A stretch of 52,631 bases of DNA from Acidimicrobiia bacterium (lineage in GTDB: Bacteria; Actinomycetota; Acidimicrobiia; Spongiisociales; Spongiisociaceae): contig VXMM01000035.1 of the NCBI GenBank assembly GCA_009841105.1, positions 1 through 52,631 on the forward strand. The letters are read 5' to 3'. Of this stretch, positions 23,965 through 31,398 are shown piece after piece. Both the position numbers and the translations under genes were made by a program. How positions within the stretch are numbered: position 1 is the stretch's first letter; each line of letters starts with the position of its first letter. The notes beneath the pieces are model-generated. The model had not been told where the DNA came from. It saw nothing but the letters and a program-made list of their open reading frames with translations, and ran no database searches.

Positions 23965-24134
23965 GGTGGTCTGTCTGTGCAACACCTTGGCGTGTTCTGC
24001 TTGCCATCGGCGTCCCGTCGCTGCGTTCCGCTTTCCTCTACGTACGCTACGGGTACGCATCCGTCAGTGGGCATTGCGAGGAACACCGCTGGCTGGCGCA
24101 TACCACCCCGCCGTCCCACGGTCAGACCACCTAG
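23965..24134. mobile_element. MITE-like element, diverged full-length copy
   Basis: About 170 bp, colinear with 38718-38885. Shared parts include GTGGTCTGTCTG, CCATCGGCG, CGCTGCGTTCCGCTT, CGGGTACGC, CGTCAG.GGGC, TTGCGAGGAACACCGCTG, CATACCAC.CCGCC and a terminal CTAG. The right terminal repeat is eroded (GGTCAGACCACCTAG). It fills most of the 320-bp gap between ispE and tRNA-Gln; a short CAGACAGAC fragment at 23951-23959 may be another remnant. Confidence 0.75.
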
Positions 24135-24192
24135 AATCGCAGACGTTGCGCCCGTCCGCCGGAAGTACCTGCGCCCGGGAGCCCCGACGCCG

Positions 24193-24264
24193 TGGGGGGT
24201 AGTGTAAATGGCAGCACAGCGGGTTTTGGTCCCGCTAGTACGGGTTCGACTCCTGTCCCCCCAG
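24193..24264 (+). tRNA. tRNA-Gln (TTG anticodon)
   Basis: A full cloverleaf can be drawn: acceptor TGGGGGG with CCCCCCA, a D arm (GTGT...GCAC), anticodon stem GCGGG/CCCGC with the loop reading TTG (decodes CAA), and a T arm ACGGG/CCTGT with TTCGACT. Discriminator G is at 24264. CCA is not encoded (CCC follows). Position just upstream of glmU is typical of actinobacteria. Confidence 0.95.
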
Positions 24265-24284
24265 CCCGACAGAGGAGAAACGAA

Positions 24285-25661
24285 GTGGCCATAAGGGCGG
24301 TGGTTCTGGGGGCCGGCGAGGGCTCCCGGATGAAGTCGATTCTCCCCAAGGTCATCCATCCGGTGGCGGGGCGGCCGATGATCGAGTGGGTCATCGACGC
24401 CACCAGATCCTTGAACCCGGTCCAGACCGTCGTGGTGGTCAAGCCGGACGCCGACGAGGTTGTGGCGATGTTGCCCGATGGGGCGACGCCGGTGGTGCAG
24501 CCCAAGCAACTGGGCACCGCTCACGCCTTGCAGCACGCGCTCGAGATCATCCCGCTGGACGCAGACGACCATGTACTGGTGGTGCCCGCCGACACACCGC
24601 TCATTACAGGTGACACGCTGGGCGAGATGGCCAAGCTCCATCGGCGGACCGGCGCGGCCGTAACCTGCTTGACAGCCAACATGGACGATCCGACCGGGTA
24701 CGGACGGGTGGTACGGGACGGCTGGGGCCGGGTGGAGAGGATCGTGGAACATGCCGACACCACCACCCACGAGCGGGAGATCAGCGAGATCAACGGTGGC
24801 GTCTACCTGTTCGACGGATCCCTGGTCCGGGAGGCCGTGGCCCGCGTGGAGCGAGACAATGTCCAGGGTGAGTACTACCTGCCCGACGTGGTGGCCATCC
24901 TCGGCGCCGAGGGCCACGGGATCAATGCCTACCGCACCGATGCCGAGGAGCTGTCCGGCGTCAACACGCAGGATCAGCTTGCCGGCGTCGCAGAGATCTT
25001 CCGCCATCGTATCAACAGGGCTTGGATGCGGGATGGGGTCTGGATGCTGGACCCCGGCCGGGTGTATATCGACGTCTCGGTACGCCTTGAGGCGGGAGTA
25101 AGGATCCTTCCGGGGGTGCATCTGGAAGGATCGACCTCGGTGGCGGAGGGCGCCGAACTCGGGCCCGACTGCTTCATCCGGGATAGCCGGATCGGTCCCG
25201 GAGCGAGGATATGGTATTCCGTGGTAAGGGGCGTATCGGTCGGAACAGATGCCCAGGTCGGTCCCTACGCCTCGTTGAGGCCGGGAGTGGAACTGGGCGA
25301 CAGCGCCAAGGCAGGTACCTTCGTGGAGGTCAAGAACTCCGTGGTCGGCGCCCGCGCCAAGGTTCCCCACCTAGCGTATGTTGGGGATACCGACATCGGT
25401 GAGGAGGCCAACGTGGGCGCGGGGACCATCACCGCCAACTACGACGGTTACAACAAGCACCGCACCCGCATCGGAAGCCGGGCGCAGATCGGGTCCAACA
25501 CCGTGCTGGTGGCGCCCGTCGAGGTGGGGGCCGAGGCCTACACGGGCGCCGGTTCGGCCATCACCCGTGACGTTCCGGATGGCGCGCTCGGCGTGGAGAG
25601 GACTTCCCAGCGGGAGATTCCGGGCTACGCGAAACTGCGCAAGGCTCGCCACGAGGCGTAG
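24285..25661 (+). CDS. glmU: Bifunctional N-acetylglucosamine-1-phosphate uridyltransferase / glucosamine-1-phosphate acetyltransferase
   Basis: A 458-aa two-domain enzyme. The N-terminal nucleotidyltransferase has VVLGAGEGSRMKS, PKVIHPVAGRPM, QLGTAHA and VVPADTPL. The C-terminal left-handed beta-helix has GPYASLRPG, GTFVEVKNS, HLAYVGD, NVGAGTITANYDG (acetyltransferase active-site strand) and a closing KLRKARHEA. It makes UDP-GlcNAc for peptidoglycan. GTG 24285 is used, with AGAGGAGAAACGAA upstream. It is followed by prs after 3 bases. Confidence 0.95.
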   Translation: MAIRAVVLGAGEGSRMKSILPKVIHPVAGRPMIEWVIDATRSLNPVQTVVVVKPDADEVVAMLPDGATPVVQPKQLGTAHALQHALEIIPLDADDHVLVVPADTPLITGDTLGEMAKLHRRTGAAVTCLTANMDDPTGYGRVVRDGWGRVERIVEHADTTTHEREISEINGGVYLFDGSLVREAVARVERDNVQGEYYLPDVVAILGAEGHGINAYRTDAEELSGVNTQDQLAGVAEIFRHRINRAWMRDGVWMLDPGRVYIDVSVRLEAGVRILPGVHLEGSTSVAEGAELGPDCFIRDSRIGPGARIWYSVVRGVSVGTDAQVGPYASLRPGVELGDSAKAGTFVEVKNSVVGARAKVPHLAYVGDTDIGEEANVGAGTITANYDGYNKHRTRIGSRAQIGSNTVLVAPVEVGAEAYTGAGSAITRDVPDGALGVERTSQREIPGYAKLRKARHEA

Positions 25662-25664
25662 GCC

Positions 25665-26636
25665 ATGGAGCTCGTAACCCGCAAGCGCTTCATGCTGTTC
25701 ACAGGCTCGGCCAACCCCGAGTTGGCTGAGGCGGTAGCGGACGAGCTGGGCGTGAGGCTCGGCAGGGTGCAGCTGTCACGCTTTGCCAACACGGAGGTGT
25801 ACACCCGCCCGTCGGAGTCGGTCCGCGGGTTCGACTGCTTCGTGATCCAGAGCCATGCCCCGGAGATCAACTTCCACATCATGGAGCAGCTGATCCTGAT
25901 CGATGCCCTCAAGAGGGCATCGGCGCACCGCATCACCGCGGTGGTGCCGTTCTTCGGGTATGCACGAGCCGACAAGAAGGTACGTCCGCGTGAACCCATC
26001 TCGGCCCGGCTGATGAGTGACCTGTTCCTGGCGGCCGGGGCCGACCGCATCGTGTCGGTCGACCTGCATACCGGCCAGATCCAGGGCTTCTTCCCCAAGC
26101 CGTTCGACCATCTGACCGCGCTACCGATCGTGACCGACTATCTAAAGGAACGCCTGGACGGTCCTACCACCGTGGTCTCCCCCGACGCCGGTGGTGTCAA
26201 GCGGGCCGAGAAGTACGCCCGCTACCTGGAGGCCTACGTGGCCTTCGTCCACAAGCGGCGCGAGTTCGACGTCCACAACGAGTCCCAAGCCCTGACCGTG
26301 GTGGGTGCGGTACGGGGTCGCAATGCGGTGATCGTGGACGACATGATCGATACCGGCGGCACGGTGGAGAATGCGGCCCGGTTGCTCCGCGAACGGGGCG
26401 CCCGGACGGTCTACGTGGCGGCTACGCACCCCGTGTTGTCACCCCCCGCCCTCGGCCGGCTGAAGAGGGCTCCGATCGATGAAGTGGTGGTCACCGATAC
26501 GCTTCCGATCAGCAAGGAAGTTCGGGATTTCGACAAGCTGACCCGGTTGTCGGTCGCTCCGATGCTGGCTGAGGCCTTGCAGGCGATCTTCCTGGACAGC
26601 TCGGTGTCAGCCATATTCCTCGGCGACAACAACTGA
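25665..26636 (+). CDS. prs: Ribose-phosphate pyrophosphokinase
   Basis: A 323-aa PRPP synthase: FTGSANPELAEAV, PFFGYARADKK (ATP-binding), the SVDLHTGQIQGFF flexible/metal-binding segment, VVSPDAGGVKRAEKYA, and the PRPP-binding loop AVIVDDMIDTGGT. It makes PRPP from ribose 5-phosphate and ATP for nucleotide, His and Trp synthesis. The glmU-prs pair is conserved in actinobacteria. The stop is directly abutted by the next ATG. Confidence 0.95.
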   Translation: MELVTRKRFMLFTGSANPELAEAVADELGVRLGRVQLSRFANTEVYTRPSESVRGFDCFVIQSHAPEINFHIMEQLILIDALKRASAHRITAVVPFFGYARADKKVRPREPISARLMSDLFLAAGADRIVSVDLHTGQIQGFFPKPFDHLTALPIVTDYLKERLDGPTTVVSPDAGGVKRAEKYARYLEAYVAFVHKRREFDVHNESQALTVVGAVRGRNAVIVDDMIDTGGTVENAARLLRERGARTVYVAATHPVLSPPALGRLKRAPIDEVVVTDTLPISKEVRDFDKLTRLSVAPMLAEALQAIFLDSSVSAIFLGDNN

Positions 26637-27050
26637 ATGGCTCTCGCGACCGAGGTTTTCCAGGTGAGGACCGGGGCCGAACCGGCCGTTGTTGACATCG
26701 GCTACCGGCTGGCTACGTTCGTTCGGGGCCGTGGCGATGGCCTGCTGTCGGTGTTCGTACCTCACTCCACGGCCGGGTTGGCCATCATGGAGGTAGGCGC
26801 AAGGTCCGATAGGGACCTTCTCGCGTACCTGCGGGATGGCATGTCCCCCGACCGCTACCGCTGGGAACACCGGCACGGCGCTCCCGGTCATGGCGCCGAT
26901 CACATAATTCCCGCCTTCATATCGCCCAGCCTGATGATTCCTGTCCGGGGCGGCGCGCCGACTCTGGGCACATGGCAAACCGTCGTGCTGGTGGACACCA
27001 ATGTCGACAATCCGGTGCGGGACGTGAGGCTCAGCTTCCTGGCGGCCTGA
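26637..27050 (+). CDS. YjbQ/UPF0047 family protein
   Basis: A 137-aa protein with the UPF0047 pattern: GDGLLSVFVPHSTAGLAIMEVG (conserved His and Ser), HRHGAPGHGADHIIPAFISPSL, and GTWQTVVLVDTN. Some family members show weak thiamine-phosphate-synthase-like activity; the physiological job is unsettled. It follows prs with no gap (TGAATG). Its end overlaps the convergent LysM gene by 20 bases. Confidence 0.88.
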   Translation: MALATEVFQVRTGAEPAVVDIGYRLATFVRGRGDGLLSVFVPHSTAGLAIMEVGARSDRDLLAYLRDGMSPDRYRWEHRHGAPGHGADHIIPAFISPSLMIPVRGGAPTLGTWQTVVLVDTNVDNPVRDVRLSFLAA

Positions 27051-27867
27051 GCGGTCCGCCTCGTGTACCGAGGTCGGGGAGAACGATTCGCTCGCCCGGG
27101 AAGATGAGGTTGGGGTCCCCGGACCCGATCAGGTCCCGGTTGATTTCGATCACCTGATGCCAGAGTGCGGCTATCTCCTCGGCGCTTGCCGTACGGCCCA
27201 GGTGCTCGGCCAGGTAGCCGGCCGTGATCGACCACAGGTGGTCGCCCCGTTGCACGGTGTAGGTCACCGATGTCGCCCCATGATCCCGGACGACATCTAG
27301 CGCGCCGTCGGCGAGGTATGGGACCGGCACTATCACCGTGCTGCTATCCGGAAGCGATCCCAGTGGACGGTCGTGGTCGGGATGCGCGGCCACCGTGGGG
27401 ATCGGGATCGTCACGCCCATCGGTGGGGCCGGAAGGAACGCGCCATCAGCCGCCTCAACCGTGGCTCCCGGTTGCGCGGCGGTGACGGCGTAGGGAACCG
27501 GAGGGGCATGGGCTGCGCCCACCGGCGTCGAGATCGACAGGCTTCCGACAGCGAGCACCAGCGCCGCGGCGCGGCGGGACAGATGCCGGATGGGAGCGAT
27601 GGTTATCCACCGGACAGCTCTTACCGCGATCGGGATCCGGGTTACGTAGGCAAGGACCGAGAGGGTGGTGGTCAGGCCGACCCACGCCGTGATCGCGGCC
27701 GCGAGGAGCCAGACCGCGCCGTAGATCGCCTCCTCGGGATTGGCAGCGTGGATCCGGTTCGGCGGGGGAAGCCATGATGACTCCCGCAAGCGGAGCAGCA
27801 GCAGAGCGCTACCGGCCACACCTGAGCCCAGGGCGGCCAGCTGGATGAGGGTACGTGTCGGTCTCAT
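27031..27867 (-). CDS. Membrane protein with C-terminal LysM domain
   Basis: A 278-aa protein: two hydrophobic segments (about 8-27 and 47-75), a third at about 98-118, a Pro-rich region, and a LysM-type module from about residue 206 (VTYTVQRGDHLWSITAGYL...INRDLIGSGDPNLIFPGERIVLP). The YTV..GD.LW.I..N...I..GDP..I.PG..I spacing is that of actinobacterial LysM/BTAD-like wall proteins. It probably anchors in the membrane and binds peptidoglycan. Function beyond that is unknown. Confidence 0.82.
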   Translation of the reverse strand: MRPTRTLIQLAALGSGVAGSALLLLRLRESSWLPPPNRIHAANPEEAIYGAVWLLAAAITAWVGLTTTLSVLAYVTRIPIAVRAVRWITIAPIRHLSRRAAALVLAVGSLSISTPVGAAHAPPVPYAVTAAQPGATVEAADGAFLPAPPMGVTIPIPTVAAHPDHDRPLGSLPDSSTVIVPVPYLADGALDVVRDHGATSVTYTVQRGDHLWSITAGYLAEHLGRTASAEEIAALWHQVIEINRDLIGSGDPNLIFPGERIVLPDLGTRGGPLRPPGS

Positions 27868-27947
27868 GGCGTATACGTACCGCGCCGTGCCGAGGCTTTC
27901 AATACCCTTGATCGGGCGTGGAGAAAAATCCGAGATCGCTAAAAGTT

Positions 27948-27963
27948 TGTGAAGGAAATCACT
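27948..27963. promoter_or_regulatory. CRP-type box 1 upstream of whiB
   Basis: TGTGAAGGAAATCACT has the exact core GTGA-N6-TCAC recognised by CRP/FNR-family regulators. It lies 214 bases before the whiB start and 87 bases before box 2. The mycobacterial whiB1 promoter also carries two CRP sites. Confidence 0.5.
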
Positions 27964-28032
27964 TGCGGGTCGGCAAGCGGCCTGGTTAGTCTCTACCGCA
28001 GGTCGGTTCGCCGGCTCTTAATTTGGCCCGTC

Positions 28033-28052
28033 CTTGTGAAATAGTTCACAAG
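28033..28052. promoter_or_regulatory. CRP-type box 2 (20-bp palindrome) upstream of whiB
   Basis: CTTGTGAAATAGTTCACAAG has 8-bp perfect arms around ATAG. The core TGTGA-N6-TCACA (28035-28050) fits the CRP consensus and resembles the CRP site described upstream of mycobacterial whiB1 (GTGAGATAGCCCAC). The palindrome also fits a Rex operator (TTGTGAA-N4-TTCACAA). It is 110 bases before the whiB start. Confidence 0.6.
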
Positions 28053-28161
28053 CGAGGGTCGAACCCCAAACTCCGGGCGTTCGACGCCTGCGCGTGGATC
28101 ACCGCCCGGAGACCGCGGGGGAGTCGAGATCTGACGCTTAGCGACTAGAAGGTGTAAGACC

Positions 28162-28434
28162 GTGTTGACCATTACCAAGCCGGACTGGCGTGAGATAGCC
28201 GCATGCCGGGACTCCGAGCCGAGCCTTTTCTTCCCCATTGGCACGACGGGGTTGGCCATCGAGCAGATCCAGGAAGCCAAAGGCATCTGCTCGCTCTGTT
28301 TGGTGGCGGATGAGTGTTTGCAGTACGCGCTCCAGACCAACCAGGAGGCCGGGGTCTGGGGAGGTTATGCGGAGGATGAGCGGCGCCGACTTCGTAAGCG
28401 CTGGATGGCCGAGCGGCGCCGGGCGGCGAGCTGA
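28162..28434 (+). CDS. whiB: WhiB-family iron-sulfur transcriptional regulator (WhiB1-like)
   Basis: A 90-aa Wbl protein with four cluster-ligating cysteines: C15 (AACRDS), C43 and C46 (GICSLC) and C52 (ADEC), then the G-V-W-G-G turn at residues 64-68 and a basic C-terminal tail (ERRRLRKRWMAERRRA). Wbl proteins hold a [4Fe-4S] cluster, bind the primary sigma factor and respond to O2/NO. The gene starts at GTG 28162 after a 294-bp regulatory gap containing two CRP-type boxes; this and the motif spacing suggest the WhiB1 subgroup. Confidence 0.92.
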   Translation: MLTITKPDWREIAACRDSEPSLFFPIGTTGLAIEQIQEAKGICSLCLVADECLQYALQTNQEAGVWGGYAEDERRRLRKRWMAERRRAAS

Positions 28435-28471
28435 ACCGGAGCGGATGAGCCACTCCGTAGTGGCCTGACCC

Positions 28472-28696
28472 TCACTGCCGACCGAAGCCCACGGCCTTAT
28501 CCGGGGACTCGACCAACTCGATGAAGGCGATGCGTTCCAGAGGGACTCCTACGTCGTCGCCCTTGGTGTCCAGGAACCAGAGGATGGAAACCCCGTCGTT
28601 GTAGGCGCTTTCGAGCCGCCTGACGATCTCGTCCTTGTTTCCAACCTCTACTTCGATCTCACGGCCGGTGTCCGCGATTCCGATACGCGCCCTCAC
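28472..28696 (-). CDS. DUF3107 family protein
   Basis: A 74-aa actinobacterial protein of the DUF3107 type: a RARIGIADTGREIEVEV start, a short helix with EIVRRLESA, then ILWFLDTKGDDVGVPLERIAFIELVE. The strand pattern and the VP...AFIE ending match the family. No function is established. The start is GTG 28696. It stands alone between whiB and the Ku gene. Confidence 0.8.
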   Translation of the reverse strand: MRARIGIADTGREIEVEVGNKDEIVRRLESAYNDGVSILWFLDTKGDDVGVPLERIAFIELVESPDKAVGFGRQ

Positions 28697-28710
28697 TCGA
28701 AGCCTCCCCG

Positions 28711-28766
28711 GCTAGTTGGTAATTGGTAGTTGCGGTTGGATTATATGGGCTACTAACTACTGACCG
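28711..28766. repeat. AT-rich TAGTTGG/CTACTAAC tract
   Basis: A low-complexity stretch (TAGTTGGTAATTGGTAGTTG ... CTACTAACTACTGACC) that stands out from the GC-rich genes. Similar tracts occur at 29908-30025, 40324-40372 and 51861-51960, always between genes. Confidence 0.6.
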
Positions 28767-29561
28767 CTAACCGGCCTTGCGGTGAGCGGCCTGCTCCCTG
28801 GTCGCCTCGACCGAGGCCTTCAGGGCTTCGAGCAGGTCCACCACGCGGGTCGGTTCCGGGGCGTCTGCGGAGACGATTTCCTTGCCCTCGATCTTCTGGC
28901 GCACCAGTTCTTCGATCTTCTCGCGCGTGGTGTCCGTCCATTGGCCGGGCTCGAAATCTGTGGCGAGGTTGTCGATCAGCATCTTGGCCATGGCCAACTC
29001 GCTCTCCAGCGGTTCCACCTCCGTTTCGAGATTCCCGAAATCGGCGGAGCGGATCTCGTCCGGCCAATACATGGTCTCCAGAACGAGCAGATCTTCCCGT
29101 GGCCTGATCGATGCCAGGTGCTGGCGGGACCTTATGGCGACCGTGGCGATCCCGACCCGATCCGTCTCGGCCAGGGCAGTCCGGAGGAGGCTGTAGGCCT
29201 TCTCTCCGGTGGGGCCGGGTTCCAGGTAATAGGACGTGCGGTAGTAAACGGGGTCGATCTGAAACGCGTCGACGAACGCCGCCACATCGACGATGCGGGG
29301 GCCGCCTTGGTAGGCCGCTCCGGCGATCTCCTCATCGGTCAACACCACGTACCGGCCCTTCTCGAACTCGTACCCCCGCACGATCTCCTCACGAGGGACT
29401 TCGCGGCCGTCGGCGTCGGCAACCTTGCGATACCTGATCGGGCTGTGGTCCTCCTGGCGGAGTTGGCGGAACTTGGGGCGCCGGCTCGTCGTGGCCGGGT
29501 ACAGGCGCACGGGGATGGTGACCAGACCGAACGATACGGCGCCGCTCCAGATGGGTCGCAT
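28767..29561 (-). CDS. ku: Ku protein (non-homologous end joining)
   Basis: A 264-aa bacterial Ku core: MRPIWSGAVSFGLVTIPVRLYPAT at the start, IRYRKVADADGREVPREEIVRGYE, YVVLTDEEI, the VYYRTSYYLEP strand with EKAYSLLRTAL, and the LLVLETMYWPDEIR segment. Its C-terminal tail is short. Ku threads onto DNA ends and recruits LigD; ligD is not in the window. ATG 29561 is chosen because the family starts at MRPIWSG. The stop lies in the adjoining AT-rich tract. Confidence 0.94.
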   Translation of the reverse strand: MRPIWSGAVSFGLVTIPVRLYPATTSRRPKFRQLRQEDHSPIRYRKVADADGREVPREEIVRGYEFEKGRYVVLTDEEIAGAAYQGGPRIVDVAAFVDAFQIDPVYYRTSYYLEPGPTGEKAYSLLRTALAETDRVGIATVAIRSRQHLASIRPREDLLVLETMYWPDEIRSADFGNLETEVEPLESELAMAKMLIDNLATDFEPGQWTDTTREKIEELVRQKIEGKEIVSADAPEPTRVVDLLEALKASVEATREQAAHRKAG

Positions 29562-29630
29562 GACGGGGGATTCTAGGAGGGTGCCGGAAAGGAAGGGGAG
29601 AGGCTTGGCCTGGACCGGTCGGCTCCCCTG

Positions 29631-29660
29631 TGGACAAACCGCGGGCTGCTGTTCTATACT
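29631..29660 (+). promoter_or_regulatory. Strong sigma70-type promoter between ku and tRNA-Arg
   Basis: TGGACA (29631-29636), an 18-base spacer and TATACT (29655-29660) each differ by one base from the consensus hexamers. It would start transcription near 29667, heading through two hairpins toward tRNA-Arg. Confidence 0.6.
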
Positions 29661-29676
29661 CCATCGACCCACCAAC

Positions 29677-29742
29677 GGCAGGACACCACCTGCCATCCGG
29701 CCGGGGCGCCGCGTTCTCTCCCCCTAGAACCGCGCCCCGGCC
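29677..29742 (+). ncRNA. Two-hairpin transcript candidate upstream of tRNA-Arg
   Basis: Just downstream of a strong promoter are hairpin 1, GGCAGG-ACACCA-CCTGCC (29677-29694), and hairpin 2 (29699-29742), whose arms begin GGCCGGGGCG and end CGCCCCGGCC around a C-rich loop. There is no U-run after hairpin 2. It may be a small RNA or the processed leader of the tRNA-Arg transcript. Confidence 0.35.
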
Positions 29743-29831
29743 TTCCAATTCTCGGGTGCCGACCGCCCCTGCCTCGCCTGCTGTCGATATCGACGTACTG
29801 GTAGGCTTCGCGGCCCGCATTCGAGCACATA

Positions 29832-29906
29832 GCCCTCGTAGCTCAGGGGATAGAGCACCGGCCTCCGGAGCCGGGTGCGCAGGTTCGAATCCTGCCGAGG
29901 GCGCCA
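29832..29906 (+). tRNA. tRNA-Arg (CCG anticodon)
   Basis: Acceptor GCCCTCG/CGAGGGC, D arm GCTC...GAGC, anticodon stem CCGGC/GCCGG with loop reading CCG (decodes CGG), T arm GCAGG/CCTGC with TTCGAAT, discriminator G and an encoded CCA (29904-29906). It sits upstream of lysA as in many actinobacteria, although argS, the usual intervening gene, is absent. Confidence 0.96.
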
Positions 29907-29907
29907 C

Positions 29908-30025
29908 CACCCAGTCTGTAGTCGGACCGTTTGCAGTCGGTAATTAGCGTTGACTTAGCCTATAACAACTGACTGGAAGCCAGCGACTATCAACTAGCAA
30001 CTACCAACTAGGTACTAATCATCTA
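29908..30025. repeat. AT-rich ACTACCAACTAG tract
   Basis: Between tRNA-Arg and lysA, this low-complexity segment is full of CAACTA, AGTCGG and ACTGACT words (for example ACTAGCAACTACCAACTAG). Composition is far more AT-rich than the surroundings. It belongs with the tracts at 28711, 40324 and 51861. Confidence 0.6.
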
Positions 30026-30059
30026 ATCTGGTGCGGCCCATTCCCCAGAAGGTTTCGCT

Positions 30060-31379
30060 ATGGCCCTGCGCGATGTGCTCCCCTTGACCTGGACCCGACG
30101 GAACGACCGAGCTTCGATCGGTGGTGTCCGGCTGAGCGCGATCGCAGAACACTTCGGAACTCCTGCGTACGTGTTCGACATGGCCCACCTCGAAGCGCGC
30201 CTGGACGAATTCACGAGCGCCTTCCGCGGGATCGGTGTGCCGGTGTACGCCACCAAGGCCTTCATCTGCCCGGCCCTCGCCGAGATGGTCGCGTCACGGG
30301 GCTGGTGGGCGGACGTGGTGTCGGTCGGAGAGACCGCCATCGCCAGGCGCGGAGGGATTCCGGCATCCCGTATTCTCCTTCACGGCAATCTGAAATCGGT
30401 GGCCGAGATCGACCTGGCCGCGTCGGGACAGGTAGGCATCACGGTCATCGACAGCCTCGGCGAGATCGACCAGTTGGCCCGAGCGGCCCGGACGGCGGGC
30501 CGTACCGTGGATGTGATGATCAGGCTCAACGAGGCGGTCGATCTGGTCACAAATCGGAAAGTCCTCACCACGGGCGACCACGCCAAGTTCGGACTGTCGC
30601 CGGGTGCGGCCGACGAAGCGGTAGCCAGAGTGGCGGCCACCGAAACGCTCCGGCTGCGAGGGCTGCACCTCCATGCCGGTAGCCACATCACCGATCCGGA
30701 ACTGTACGCCCGGATACTGGACCGGCTGGCGGCGGCGGTGTTGCGGAACCGGTCGGCGTTCGTCACCACGCCGATCCTCCTCGACGTGGGAGGGGGAATG
30801 GCGTCGCCGTACCTGCGTGCCGATGCGACGATCAGCCCGGCCGAAGTCGCTGCCGCCCTGAGGCGAGCCCTCGAGGCGCTGGAGATCCTGGAGCGGCTCG
30901 GACCGGTGGAGGTGATGGTCGAGCCGGGACGGGCGCTGGTGGCCAACGCGGCGGTCCTGCTCTACACCGTCGGTGTCCGCAAGCCTTTACCCGGCGGCGG
31001 TGAGATGCTGGCCCTGGACGGCGGTCTCACCGACAACCCGAGACCCGCCCTGTATGACTCCGAGTACGAGTTGTTGGCCGATGGCCGTCTCGATCAGGCG
31101 GCGGACTTTCCCTTCCGGGTGTTCGGCCGGATGTGTGAGACCGACGTAATGCTCGAGGAGGTCCTGTTACCGGCGACCATGGGCCCCGGTGACCTGGTTG
31201 CCATGCCAGCGGCGGGCGCCTACACCTTCGCCATGTCGTCCCGCTACAACGTGCTGCCCCGTCCCCCGGTCCTGTTCGTCAAAGACGGCGAAGTGCGGGA
31301 GGTGGTGCGTAGGGAGACACTCGAGGAGGTCTTGGAGGGTCAAAGAACATTGCATGAGGCCGAACCGTTGGTCCTCTAA
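30060..31379 (+). CDS. lysA: Diaminopimelate decarboxylase
   Basis: A 439-aa PLP enzyme of fold III: YATKAF with the PLP Lys66, HGNLKS, HAGSH for phosphate/pyridoxal contacts, LDVGGGM, EPGRALVANA, and the C-terminal GRMCETDVMLEE with the active-site Cys, followed by AGAYTFAMSSRYN. It converts meso-diaminopimelate to lysine. It leads the lysA-hom-thrC run with short gaps, a conserved actinobacterial order. Confidence 0.93.
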   Translation: MALRDVLPLTWTRRNDRASIGGVRLSAIAEHFGTPAYVFDMAHLEARLDEFTSAFRGIGVPVYATKAFICPALAEMVASRGWWADVVSVGETAIARRGGIPASRILLHGNLKSVAEIDLAASGQVGITVIDSLGEIDQLARAARTAGRTVDVMIRLNEAVDLVTNRKVLTTGDHAKFGLSPGAADEAVARVAATETLRLRGLHLHAGSHITDPELYARILDRLAAAVLRNRSAFVTTPILLDVGGGMASPYLRADATISPAEVAAALRRALEALEILERLGPVEVMVEPGRALVANAAVLLYTVGVRKPLPGGGEMLALDGGLTDNPRPALYDSEYELLADGRLDQAADFPFRVFGRMCETDVMLEEVLLPATMGPGDLVAMPAAGAYTFAMSSRYNVLPRPPVLFVKDGEVREVVRRETLEEVLEGQRTLHEAEPLVL

Positions 31380-31398
31380 CCATGGATGGGAGCTGAGC

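Noticed and set aside
23724-25370. A 548-codon minus-strand open frame across ispE, tRNA-Gln and glmU
   Set aside because: It runs antisense through a tRNA and two essential genes and through the repeat element; not a plausible gene.
28033-28052. Rex operator as the primary call for the whiB palindrome
   Set aside because: It fits the Rex consensus exactly, but a second box matches only the CRP core and mycobacterial whiB1 has two CRP sites, so CRP is the simpler reading. Rex is kept as an alternative.
29699-29742. Actinobacterial 6C RNA
   Set aside because: Only one hairpin has a C-rich loop (five C) and the other loop is ACACCA; the 6C motif needs C-rich loops in both hairpins.
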